From an uncultured SAR86 cluster bacterium (GTDB lineage: Bacteria > Pseudomonadota > Gammaproteobacteria > Magnimaribacterales > D2472): a stretch of DNA of 64,000 nt. How positions within the stretch are numbered: the first letter of the stretch is position 1; every line of letters begins with the position of its first letter. Made by a program: the position numbers and the translations under genes. Shown here one piece after another: positions 55,794 through 63,903 of the stretch. The DNA lies in contig CABXFU010000007.1 in assembly GCA_902511575.1 (NCBI GenBank), forward strand, positions 1 through 64,000, read 5' to 3'. The notes beneath the pieces were generated by a model. That model was not told where the DNA came from, did no database searches, and saw only the letters and a program-made list of their open reading frames with translations.

Positions 55794-57143
55794 ATGCAAT
55801 ATATAGAACAATTAGGCCCAGATAATAGGGATCTTTCCATGTTTCCAGGAGAGTATGGATTACCTTATCTAGGTAAGACTGTTGAAATTGTTAAGGATAC
55901 TCTTGGTTATTGTAACTATCACTATGAAAAATATGGACCTATTTCACGTTTAGATATGGTTCGCAATCAAAGGGTGTTGATGTGCCTTGGGCCTGAGTTT
56001 AATGAAGCTGCTTTATTTGATCCAAAGGGTAATTTTAGTGCCGCTGGTGGTTACGGTAGCTCATTGGGAACCTTATATCCTGAGGGTATGTTGGTTCGTG
56101 ATGATAAAAAACATAAAAGAACTCGAAGAGCTTCTCAACCAGCATTTAAGAATGATGCATTGAAGACATATGTTGAAATGATGAACCCTATTCAAGAGAG
56201 ACGCATCCAAGATTTACCTGTTAATGAAGAGTTTATTTTTTATGACAATATTCAGAAAACATTAATGGATGTAGCGGCCAAAGTTTTTCTAGGTCTAGAT
56301 GAACGTAGCCCTGAAGCACAAAAACTCAATGATACTTTTGAAAGAATCAACAAGGGTTTAATTACACCTTTTCCTTATGATCTTCCTTTTTCACCTTTTA
56401 GGAAATCACTGGCTGCTAGGCAAGAGTTAAGAAACTTTCTAACTTCAAATATTCCCTTAAGAAGAGGTACTGATAGAAAAGATATGTTTTCAAGGTATTG
56501 CAATGCTCTAGATGAGGATGGTGAATATCTAGAAGATGTCGACATTGATGGGCACATTGCATTCTTGTTATTTGCTGCATTTGATACCACAACCAGTGCT
56601 CTAACTAATATTCTTTATTACTTGGGAAAAAATCCTGGCTGGCAAGAAAAAGTTAGAAATGAATTATTTGAAGTTAAAAATGAGATGCCAACGTTTGATG
56701 ATATGGCCGAAATGACGTTAACCGAATATGTCTTCCAAGAAACCTTGAGATTTTATCCTTCTGTAATGATCCTGAATAGAAGAACCACCAGAGATGTGAC
56801 TGTTGCTGGATATGATATCCCAGCAAATACCGTCATAATGCTGAGTCCTCCTTTTACGCACAGAATGGAAGAGTGGTGGTCCAACCCTCATGAATTTGAT
56901 CCTATGAGATTTTCTCCAGAAAGAGCTGAGCATAAAAAACATGGTTTTAGCTATATACCTTTCGGCGGCGGAGCGCATAAGTGTATTGGAATGCATTTTG
57001 CCATGATGAATGCAAAATTATATTTATTTAGGCTGCTTAAAAATTACAAAGTTACTCTAAGAGATAACTACAATCCAAAATTTATGCATGTGCATTTACC
57101 AAGACCAATTGACGGTCTGCCAATTACTTTAACCAGAATATAA
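55794..57143 (+). CDS. Cytochrome P450
   Basis: 449 aa from ATG 55794 (an upstream in-frame start lies within the SDR). I-helix FAAFDTTTSALTN, ExxR in FQETLRFYP, heme-binding FGGGAHKCIG with Cys C397. The FGGGxHKCIG form and TTTS helix put it nearer the CYP51/CYP26/CYP120-like P450s than the actinobacterial CYP125/142 type. Inside the operon it could hydroxylate the steroid skeleton or side chain. No ferredoxin or reductase gene is adjacent. Confidence 0.9.
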   Translation: MQYIEQLGPDNRDLSMFPGEYGLPYLGKTVEIVKDTLGYCNYHYEKYGPISRLDMVRNQRVLMCLGPEFNEAALFDPKGNFSAAGGYGSSLGTLYPEGMLVRDDKKHKRTRRASQPAFKNDALKTYVEMMNPIQERRIQDLPVNEEFIFYDNIQKTLMDVAAKVFLGLDERSPEAQKLNDTFERINKGLITPFPYDLPFSPFRKSLAARQELRNFLTSNIPLRRGTDRKDMFSRYCNALDEDGEYLEDVDIDGHIAFLLFAAFDTTTSALTNILYYLGKNPGWQEKVRNELFEVKNEMPTFDDMAEMTLTEYVFQETLRFYPSVMILNRRTTRDVTVAGYDIPANTVIMLSPPFTHRMEEWWSNPHEFDPMRFSPERAEHKKHGFSYIPFGGGAHKCIGMHFAMMNAKLYLFRLLKNYKVTLRDNYNPKFMHVHLPRPIDGLPITLTRI

Positions 57144-57147
57144 TTCG

Positions 57148-57957
57148 ATGATTCCTCAAGGCTCCTATATTGATGTCGAGGACGGCTTTAAGTTTCATTA
57201 TTATGATGAGGGAGATGGAGATGTGGTGGTTTTGTTGCATGGAAGTGGAACAGGCGCTTCAGGACATACCAACTTTAAAAATAATTTTTTTGCATTAAAG
57301 GAATCTGGATTTAGGGTAATTTTACCAGATCTCCCTGGATATGGTTTTTCAAGCAAACCAGAGGATGAAATATACTCACTAGATTATTTTAATACTAAAA
57401 TCCTTCAACTCCTTGATGCCTTGAAGATTCAGTCCTTTTCAATTATTGGGAATAGTCTTGGTGGGGCATTAGCTTTGGGCCTAGCTCTTAGCCATTCTGA
57501 AAGAGTGCAAAAATTAATTTTGATGGCTCCTGGTGGAGTTGAAGATCAAGAAACTTATAACAAAATGCCAGGCATACAAAAGCTTCTTACAGATTTTTTA
57601 GGAGGTGAGATGAGTCAAGAGAAAATAGAAGGCTTGCTGTCTCTTTTTCCTTATGATCCCTCAATTATCACTGAAGAAATGGTAGCCGATAGAATGGAAA
57701 TTCTTCCCTTAATGAATTCTCAAGTTTTAGCTTCTATGACAATTCCCAATATGGAGAAAGATCTTTCAAAAATCAATCATCCCATTCTTGCTTTTTGGGG
57801 TATTAGTGATCAATTTATTCCTGTCTCAGGTTCAATGAAAATTGGAGAAAGCTGTCCAAATGCTCAGATTATGCTTTTTAGTCAATGCGGGCATTGGGTT
57901 ATGATTGAGAAAGAACAAATCTTTAATGAGGCCTGCATTAATTTTTTATCAGTCTAG
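57148..57957 (+). CDS. hsaD: HsaD/TesD-type C-C bond hydrolase
   Basis: 269 aa alpha/beta hydrolase of the meta-cleavage-product group: oxyanion loop LLHGSGTGASG, nucleophile S103 in GNSLGG, D221 in WGISDQFIP, H249 in CGHWVMIE. It would hydrolyse 4,9-DSHA (HsaC product) to HIP-type acid (DOHNAA) and 2-hydroxyhexa-2,4-dienoate. MhpC/BphD act on other substrates; context favours HsaD. Confidence 0.87.
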   Translation: MIPQGSYIDVEDGFKFHYYDEGDGDVVVLLHGSGTGASGHTNFKNNFFALKESGFRVILPDLPGYGFSSKPEDEIYSLDYFNTKILQLLDALKIQSFSIIGNSLGGALALGLALSHSERVQKLILMAPGGVEDQETYNKMPGIQKLLTDFLGGEMSQEKIEGLLSLFPYDPSIITEEMVADRMEILPLMNSQVLASMTIPNMEKDLSKINHPILAFWGISDQFIPVSGSMKIGESCPNAQIMLFSQCGHWVMIEKEQIFNEACINFLSV

Positions 57958-57960
57958 CTT

Positions 57961-58746
57961 ATGAATTTAAATACCATCAATGAGATAGCATCAGAACTTT
58001 TCTTGGCTTTAAAAAATCAAGAAACAATTTTGCCGCTTTCTGATAAATATGAAGAAATCGACATAAACGATGCCTATCAAATTTCACGTAAATTTCTCTC
58101 ATTGAGAGAAGATCAAGGTGAAAAGGTTATTGGAAAGAAAATTGGAGTTACAAGCTCAGTTGTTCAAGAAATGCTGGGAGTCAACCAACCAGATTTTGGT
58201 TTTTTAACAGATAACATGCATGTTAAAAATAAATCCAATTTTTTAATAGAAGATTCCTTGATTCAACCTAGGGCAGAGGCTGAAATTGCTTTTGTTTTAA
58301 AAGAAGATATTCAAGGACCTGGAATAACAAAAGAAGATGTCATTTTAGCAACTGAAAAAATTGTTCCATGTTTTGAAATTGTTGACTCAAGAATTCATGA
58401 TTGGAAAATTAAAATTCAAGACACCATTGCTGATAATGCATCTTGTGGAATTTTTGTTTTAGGAGAAGGTTCCTCTTCTCCTGAAAAGTTTTCAATGGAT
58501 GAGCTGGAGGTAGTTGTTTATAAAAACGGAAAATTTTTGTCTTCTGGTTTTGGTTCTGCTGTGCAAGGTCATCCAGCAGAAGCAGTTGCATGGTTAGCTA
58601 ACACTTTAGGTGAATATGATATTCCATTGCTCAAGGGTGAGTTTATTTTATCTGGATCGCTAGTTCCTCTTGAGCCAGCAATAGCTGGTGATAGTTTTTC
58701 TTTGGAGCTTAAGGGAGTCGGAACCTGCGAAATTAATTTTATCTAA
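57961..58746 (+). CDS. hsaE: 2-hydroxyhexa-2,4-dienoate hydratase, HsaE/TesE type
   Basis: 261 aa, FAH-superfamily hydratase (MhpD-like). [20 protein letters not shown], the metal-site segment [21 protein letters not shown], and the closing hydrophobic [16 protein letters not shown]. Adds water to the C6 dienoate from HsaD to make 4-hydroxy-2-oxohexanoate. Between hsaD and hsaG, in the order of mycobacterial and proteobacterial clusters. Confidence 0.87.
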   Translation: MNLNTINEIASELFLALKNQETILPLSDKYEEIDINDAYQISRKFLSLREDQGEKVIGKKIGVTSSVVQEMLGVNQPDFGFLTDNMHVKNKSNFLIEDSLIQPRAEAEIAFVLKEDIQGPGITKEDVILATEKIVPCFEIVDSRIHDWKIKIQDTIADNASCGIFVLGEGSSSPEKFSMDELEVVVYKNGKFLSSGFGSAVQGHPAEAVAWLANTLGEYDIPLLKGEFILSGSLVPLEPAIAGDSFSLELKGVGTCEINFI

Positions 58747-58748
58747 TT

Positions 58749-59672
58749 ATGAGTAAAGTTAAATGTGCAATTATTGGATCTGGGAATATTGGTACAGATC
58801 TTATGTTAAAAATTATTAAAACCTCTCAATCCTTATCTTTAAATGGAGTAATTGGAATTGATCCTGAGTCTGAGGGTCTAGCAATGGCAAAATCTCATAA
58901 TATCCCAATTTCAACTTCTGGTTTGCAAGGTTTTATGGAAATGGATGAGTATCAAGATACTGAAATATTTTTTGATGCAACGTCTGCTGGCGCACATAAA
59001 AATCATCATGATTTAATTATTAATGATGGCAAACAGATGATAGATCTTACTCCAGCAGCACTAGGCCCTTATTGCGTTCCAGTTGTTAATTTAACTGAGC
59101 ATTTAAAAGAAAAGAATGTGAACATGGTTACATGCGGGGGCCAAGCTACTATCCCAATGGTTGCAGCAGTTAATCAAGTTTCTAGTGTTAAGTACGCTGA
59201 AATAGTTGCATCTGTTTCTTCGCGATCTGCTGGCCCAGGAACAAGAGCTAATATTGATGAATTTACTCAAACAACCAAGCTTGGGCTTGAAAAAGTTGGA
59301 GGAGCAGACAGAGCCAAAGCTATCATTGTGCTTAATCCTGCTGAGCCTCCTTTGTTGATGCGAAATACTGTTTTTACTTTATGTGATCCAGTTGATCAGC
59401 AGTTAGTTAAAGAGAGTGTTGAAGCCATGGTAGAGCGTGTTCAATCATATGTTCCGGGCTATCGTTTAAAGCAAGAAGTGCAATTTGAAAGATTTGGGTC
59501 TAATAATCCATGCTCAATTCCCGGCTATGGTGAGTTTGAAGGTCTAAAGGCATCAATTTTTCTTGAGGTTGAGGGTGCTGGACATTATTTACCAACCTAT
59601 GCTGGAAATTTAGATATCATGACTTCTGCTGCCATGGGAACAGCACAAGAATTAATTAAACTTAATTCATGA
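58749..59672 (+). CDS. hsaG: Acetaldehyde/propanal dehydrogenase (acylating), HsaG/TesF type
   Basis: 307 aa. N-terminal Rossmann motif [12 protein letters not shown], catalytic C129 in TCGGQATIP, and the NAD-dependent MhpF/DmpF family C-terminus. It oxidises propanal (from HsaF) to propionyl-CoA. ATGA overlap with hsaF; the two proteins form a channelling complex in known systems. Confidence 0.91.
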   Translation: MSKVKCAIIGSGNIGTDLMLKIIKTSQSLSLNGVIGIDPESEGLAMAKSHNIPISTSGLQGFMEMDEYQDTEIFFDATSAGAHKNHHDLIINDGKQMIDLTPAALGPYCVPVVNLTEHLKEKNVNMVTCGGQATIPMVAAVNQVSSVKYAEIVASVSSRSAGPGTRANIDEFTQTTKLGLEKVGGADRAKAIIVLNPAEPPLLMRNTVFTLCDPVDQQLVKESVEAMVERVQSYVPGYRLKQEVQFERFGSNNPCSIPGYGEFEGLKASIFLEVEGAGHYLPTYAGNLDIMTSAAMGTAQELIKLNS

Positions 59673-60685
59673 ATAAGCTATATATACAAGATGTCACACT
59701 CAGGGATGGAATGCATGCTATCCGGCATCAGTATGGTTTAGATCATGTGATTGAGATTGCGAAGGCATTAGATGAAGCAAAAGTTGATGCTATTGAGGTA
59801 GCTCATGGAGATGGCCTATCCGGATCTTCTTTTAATTATGGCTTTGGAGCACATACAGACCAAGAATGGATTGGAGCAGTCGCAGAGAAATTGAATCATG
59901 CAAAGTTGACCACTCTTATTTTGCCTGGAATTGCTGTAAAAGAAGATCTGAAATGGGCGTGGGATCTAGGCGTAAGATCTGTTCGAGTTGCAACTCATTG
60001 CACTGAGGCAGATGTATCAAAGCAGCACATAGAGTTTGCAAGAGAATTAGGAATGGATACTATTGGGTTTTTGATGATGTCACACATGAGTGCACCATCG
60101 AACCTAGCAGAGCAAGCTAAGCTAATGGAGTCCTATGGAGCTGAATGTGTATATGTAGTTGATTCTGGTGGCGCACTTAGCATGGAGGATGTTGCAGATA
60201 GATTCAAAGCTTTCAAAGATACTTTAGATTCCCAGACTCAAACAGGTATGCATGCTCATCATAATTTATCTTTGGGAGTTGCTAACTCTATTGTTGCTGT
60301 TGAAAATGGGGCAAATCGAGTTGATGCTAGTCTTGCAGGAATGGGGGCTGGAGCAGGAAATGCGCCTCTTGAAGTTTTCATTGGTGCAATTGACAGGTTG
60401 GGTTGGACTCATGGTACAGATTTATTCAAATTAATGGATGCTGCTGAAGAGCTTGTTCGCCCTTTGCAAGACAGACCAGTAAGAGTAGATAGAGAAACAT
60501 TAACATTGGGTTATGCGGGAGTGTATTCTTCATTTTTAAGGCATGCTGAATCAGCTGCTGAAACCTATAATCTTGATACCAGAGAAATTTTAGTTGAATT
60601 GGGAAAAAGGAAGATGGTAGGTGGTCAAGAAGATATGATTGTTGATGTAGCCCTTGATCTACTGAAAAAGAAATCTCAATCATGA
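59669..60685 (+). CDS. hsaF: 4-hydroxy-2-oxohexanoate/valerate aldolase, HsaF/TesG type
   Basis: 338 aa TIM-barrel aldolase of the DmpG/MhpE family. [12 protein letters not shown] (R12, D13, H16), metal-site HAHHN near residue 195, AGNAPLEVF and the communication domain at the C-terminus. Cleaves 4-hydroxy-2-oxohexanoate to pyruvate and propanal. ATGA overlaps at both ends. Confidence 0.92.
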   Translation: MNKLYIQDVTLRDGMHAIRHQYGLDHVIEIAKALDEAKVDAIEVAHGDGLSGSSFNYGFGAHTDQEWIGAVAEKLNHAKLTTLILPGIAVKEDLKWAWDLGVRSVRVATHCTEADVSKQHIEFARELGMDTIGFLMMSHMSAPSNLAEQAKLMESYGAECVYVVDSGGALSMEDVADRFKAFKDTLDSQTQTGMHAHHNLSLGVANSIVAVENGANRVDASLAGMGAGAGNAPLEVFIGAIDRLGWTHGTDLFKLMDAAEELVRPLQDRPVRVDRETLTLGYAGVYSSFLRHAESAAETYNLDTREILVELGKRKMVGGQEDMIVDVALDLLKKKSQS

Positions 60686-61554
60686 ACATTGGCATGACCC
60701 TTCCGGTCATGGAGCCTGATCTATCTAGGAAAGATTTAGAGAATTGGACTTTGCGCATTGATGCTGGTCCTTGGTCACACATTGCCTTGGGAGAAAGAAT
60801 TTTATTTCCTAACCCGGAATTTATCTCTACTTTAAGTGCGGTAGCTGCATGGACTAAGCGTGTAGAAATTATTGCAACCATCTCTGTATTAACAATGCAT
60901 AATCCAATTCTAAGCGCAAAACAGTTCGCAACCATTGATATGATTTCAGAGGGTAGGTTTACCCTTGGTGTTGGCGTTGGTGGCAGAGAAGAAGACTATA
61001 AATCTATAGGCTCAGACTGGTCTAATAGAAGATGGGCCACACTTTCAAAGAATGTTAAAACTATGCAATCTGTATGGTCAAAGGAACTTCACCCCAATCT
61101 CGGTCCAACAACTTTTTCTAACGGTGGTCCAAAAATATTAGCAGGCGCAGTAGGCCCTAAAGCCATGAAAATGTCTGCTAATTTTGCTGAGGGTTTAGCT
61201 GGATTTTCATTTAATGCAGATATTGAAGAAATTAAAGATTCATTTTATAGAGTGAATGAGGCATTTAAGAAAAACAACAAAACCCCTAGATTGGTAACAA
61301 GTTTTTGGTTTGGGTTGGGCGAATCTGCACGTTCAGATATTCAAATCCACCTTGAAAGATATTTAAGTTGGATGGGAGATGATCTTGCTAAGGATTTAGC
61401 AAAAACGGCAGGCTTTTCTGGCAATCAAGCTGATTTAAAGGAATTTCTTTCATTAATTAAAGCAGCTGGTGCAACAGACGTGCTGTTGGTTCCTACCTCA
61501 AAGAATATTGAACAATTAATCTTAGCAGAAGAAGTAATTGCTCAATTTAGCTGA
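60682..61554 (+). CDS. Luciferase-like (LLM) flavin/F420 oxidoreductase
   Basis: 290 aa LLM-class TIM barrel: [13 protein letters not shown], the barrel core [20 protein letters not shown] and the [16 protein letters not shown] motif. Mycobacterial steroid clusters also contain an LLM gene of unknown role (Rv3520c, from memory). FMN or F420 use is not decided by sequence; F420 is unusual in most marine gammaproteobacteria. Last gene of the first operon block; 114 bp gap follows. Confidence 0.85.
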   Translation: MNIGMTLPVMEPDLSRKDLENWTLRIDAGPWSHIALGERILFPNPEFISTLSAVAAWTKRVEIIATISVLTMHNPILSAKQFATIDMISEGRFTLGVGVGGREEDYKSIGSDWSNRRWATLSKNVKTMQSVWSKELHPNLGPTTFSNGGPKILAGAVGPKAMKMSANFAEGLAGFSFNADIEEIKDSFYRVNEAFKKNNKTPRLVTSFWFGLGESARSDIQIHLERYLSWMGDDLAKDLAKTAGFSGNQADLKEFLSLIKAAGATDVLLVPTSKNIEQLILAEEVIAQFS

Positions 61555-61614
61555 AAAGTAACGATTTTTTCACATCAATTGACAAATGAAATCCATCTGT
61601 TACTCGTTGATTAT

Positions 61615-61645
61615 TTGACGTATTTATATAATAGTAATTATTACT
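61615..61645 (+). promoter_or_regulatory. Likely promoter/operator before the split oxygenase genes
   Basis: A TATAAT at 61627-61632 is followed directly by a perfect palindrome AGTAAT-T-ATTACT (61633-61645). TTGACG (61615-61620) is too close to be its -35; TTGATT at 61607-61612 leaves 14 bp. The palindrome sits where a start-site operator would be. This is the largest gap in the steroid region, so a separate promoter here is reasonable. Regulators downstream are Lrp/AsnC types. Confidence 0.5.
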
Positions 61646-61668
61646 GATAAAAATATAGGGAGAATATT

Positions 61669-62106
61669 TTGACTGATCAAGAGCTAGTAGCCCCTGAGCT
61701 TCCTGAGCAAAAAGATCCTGCAATTAGTGGTTTAGAGACTGGTTGGTATAAGGTTGCTAATAGTGAAGCCATTGCTTCAAAGCAAGCAATTCAAATCAAT
61801 GACTTCCCAACTCAGATTGTAGTTTGGAGAGGAGAAGACTTGGTTTTAAGAGGCTTAGATTTATATTGTAAACACATGGGAGCTTCTTTAGCCTGTGGTG
61901 AGGTTGATGAGAACAGCATCAGATGCCCATTCCATGCTTGGCGTTGGGCAGGAGATGGGCAATGTGATCAGATCCCATATGCAAAAAAAATCCCTACCAA
62001 GGCGGTAACTCGCTCATGGGAAGTAAGCGAAGATGATGGAATGGTATATGTTTGGTTTGATAAAGATCAAAAACCGGCAGATCCAAATGGAAAAAAGTTT
62101 AATTAA
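61669..62106 (+). CDS. Stand-alone KshA-type Rieske [2Fe-2S] protein
   Basis: 145 aa, TTG start at 61669 with AGGGAGA upstream. Residues 21-135 are a complete Rieske domain: ligands C67 and H69 (YCKHMG), C86 and H89 (CPFHAWRW), 16 residues apart. The GQCDQIPYAKKIP and MVYVWFDKD segments copy the KshA Rieske domain closely, more than any plant-type or generic Rieske ferredoxin. There is no catalytic domain; the protein ends where KshA would continue. Next gene starts 15 nt later with its own AGGAGA ribosome site. It may deliver electrons to the catalytic partner, taking the place of the missing internal cluster. Confidence 0.88.
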   Translation: MTDQELVAPELPEQKDPAISGLETGWYKVANSEAIASKQAIQINDFPTQIVVWRGEDLVLRGLDLYCKHMGASLACGEVDENSIRCPFHAWRWAGDGQCDQIPYAKKIPTKAVTRSWEVSEDDGMVYVWFDKDQKPADPNGKKFN

Positions 62107-62121
62107 AAATAGGAGACAGCA

Positions 62122-62967
62122 ATGAATGATTTACCAGATAGGTTTCCAAGAGGGTGGTTTGTTTTAGGCCATCAGAGAGATTTCCCAGTTGGAGAAACAA
62201 AAACCATTTTTGGATTCAATAGCAAAATATCAATTTTAAGAAATGAGGATAGCTCAGTCTTGGTGGATGTTGGCGGAGATGCCTCTTGGCCAGTTTTGGA
62301 GTTAAACCAGATGGTTATGGTATGGCATGACATTGAGAAGCAATCTCCCGATTTTACTCCAGACAAGATAGAAGAATGTTATTCAGATGATTGGTCAGAT
62401 TATGGAATGGCAAGTTTCTTGGTTAAAAATAACTGCAGAGAACTAATTGATAACATGGCTGATAAAGGGCATTTTGGTCCGGTTCATCAAGCTCCATTCG
62501 AGGGGTTTTGGAATGAAGCAAAAGATCATACATATACACAAGAGATGACAGCAGATAGTCCTATCTTAGGCAGAGACTTATTTTCTCAAGCAAGATATGA
62601 AGGTCCTGCATACATGACGACTTATATGAGCGCTGTCCATGATGGAGCAAAAGTTGAAAGTAGACTTTTGGTAAGCCATATACCTTTAACCCTAACTTCT
62701 TTTGTCATTAATTTTGGAGTTATGGTCAAAAAAGTACCTGGTATGTCTGCTGAAGATGAAGCTGCTTTTATCCAAGGTTACGTTGACGCTAATAATTTTG
62801 CTTTTGGACAAGATGTAGCTATTTGGGAGAATAAAATTTATATTCCTGATCCAGTAGTTTGTGATGGCGACGGGCCTTTGCATAAACTTAGAAAATGGTA
62901 CGGACAATTTCTAGTTAATAGAGCGGATATTCCTTCAGGTTTAGATCTGGAAAAAAGAGAATTTTAA
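62122..62967 (+). CDS. kshA: KshA-type oxygenase catalytic protein without Rieske ligands
   Basis: 281 aa. Non-heme Fe site: H117 and H122 (ADKGHFGPVH), third ligand D231 (GQDVAIWENK), bridging Asp D114. The NCRELIDN lead-in and DGDGPLHKLRKWYGQF end match 3-ketosteroid 9alpha-hydroxylase (KshA, about 380 aa). Residues 8-50 keep the first strands of a Rieske domain (RFPRGWFVLGHQRDFPVG) and about 56-70 keep its last strand (VLELNQMVMVWHD), but the loops with both CxH and CxxH are gone. It can bind no [2Fe-2S] cluster and so needs an outside Rieske donor, plausibly the gene before it. No reductase (KshB) in the window. Confidence 0.85.
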   Translation: MNDLPDRFPRGWFVLGHQRDFPVGETKTIFGFNSKISILRNEDSSVLVDVGGDASWPVLELNQMVMVWHDIEKQSPDFTPDKIEECYSDDWSDYGMASFLVKNNCRELIDNMADKGHFGPVHQAPFEGFWNEAKDHTYTQEMTADSPILGRDLFSQARYEGPAYMTTYMSAVHDGAKVESRLLVSHIPLTLTSFVINFGVMVKKVPGMSAEDEAAFIQGYVDANNFAFGQDVAIWENKIYIPDPVVCDGDGPLHKLRKWYGQFLVNRADIPSGLDLEKREF

Positions 62968-62990
62968 TTTCCACAGTAATTTATTAAAAA

Positions 62991-63458
62991 GTGAAGCCTT
63001 CACTCGATGACCTTGATCATAAGATTCTTCAAATTCTTGAGGAAGATGGGCGCGCACCAGCAAAATTTATTGCAGAAAAGCTATCCGTCAATGAAGTCAC
63101 TGTTAGCAAACGGCTTACAAAAATTATTGAAGGAGGTTTTTGTAAAATCATTGCGATAGCTGATTTTGAAAAATGTGGTTATGAGTATTTACTTCCAATC
63201 GGCATAAGAGTTCAAGGTGACAAATTGGAGGAGGTTGCAGAAATTCTCTCTCAGCAAAAAGAAGTATTTAGTGTCAATGTGGTGAGTGGTATTCAGGACA
63301 TAGAGATTCTATGCGCTACACAAAGCCTGAGTGAAACAAAAATATTTTTAGATGAAACCTTGCCATCTATCGTAGGCATCAAAAGTATTGCTCCTGCAAT
63401 TGCGTCAAACGTATATAAATTTGAAACGGATTGGACTCCTTTTGCAAATGAAGCTTGA
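62991..63458 (+). CDS. Lrp/AsnC family regulator 1
   Basis: 155 aa, GTG start. N-terminal winged helix (LDHKILQILEEDGRAPAKFIAEKL ... TVSKRLTKI) and C-terminal RAM/AsnC effector domain from about residue 70. The effector site may bind a CoA or steroid intermediate instead of an amino acid, given the context. Overlaps regulator 2 by 11 nt. Confidence 0.9.
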   Translation: MKPSLDDLDHKILQILEEDGRAPAKFIAEKLSVNEVTVSKRLTKIIEGGFCKIIAIADFEKCGYEYLLPIGIRVQGDKLEEVAEILSQQKEVFSVNVVSGIQDIEILCATQSLSETKIFLDETLPSIVGIKSIAPAIASNVYKFETDWTPFANEA

Positions 63459-63903
63459 TCAAACTGATAAAAAAATTATTCAACTACTTGGCGCTGATGC
63501 AAGGATGTCAAACAATCAAATGGCTAAAGTAATTGGAGTAACTGAAGGCACTGTTCGGAATAGAATCCAAAAACTTATACACAATAAGGTAATAAAAATC
63601 TCTGTTATCAATAATATAAATCGTATGGAGAACCCATCGCTTGCTTTCGTTGGGTTGGATGTTGAAACTCGGGCCAAAGATTCTGTTGCTAAAGCTCTAT
63701 CAAAAATGAAGGAAGTTCGGTTTGTTTCAACTCTAATGGGTCGTCATGATCTTATGGTATTCATTCTAGCTGAGGATGTTACTAAGCTTTCTAAAGTTTT
63801 ATATGAAGAAATTTCTTCCTTGCCTGGTGTAAGGTTTTCAGAATCATCTATTGGGCTGAAGTATTACAAGTATGATTATCGATGGGCCAGGATATTAGAT
63901 TGA
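63448..63903 (+). CDS. Lrp/AsnC family regulator 2
   Basis: 151 aa from ATG 63448. Winged helix (TDKKIIQLLGADARMSNNQMAKVIG, TEGTVRNRIQKLI) and effector domain. Diverged from regulator 1 (about the same length, clearly distinct sequence), so the two may form heteromers. Known steroid operons use TetR-type KstR or KstR2; Lrp pairs would be a different control. Confidence 0.9.
   Translation: MKLDQTDKKIIQLLGADARMSNNQMAKVIGVTEGTVRNRIQKLIHNKVIKISVINNINRMENPSLAFVGLDVETRAKDSVAKALSKMKEVRFVSTLMGRHDLMVFILAEDVTKLSKVLYEEISSLPGVRFSESSIGLKYYKYDYRWARILD

Noticed and set aside
57148-60685. Phenylpropionate (mhp) or biphenyl (bph) degradation instead of steroid degradation
   Set aside because: hsaD, hsaE, hsaG and hsaF alone would allow it, but ipdA, ipdB, echA20, ipdF and a KshA-like oxygenase are specific to steroids, and mhpA/mhpB or bphA are not present.
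61579-61632. TTGACA at 61579 as a sigma70 -35 box
   Set aside because: No acceptable -10 lies 16-18 bp downstream; the better -10 (61627) is 42 bp away.
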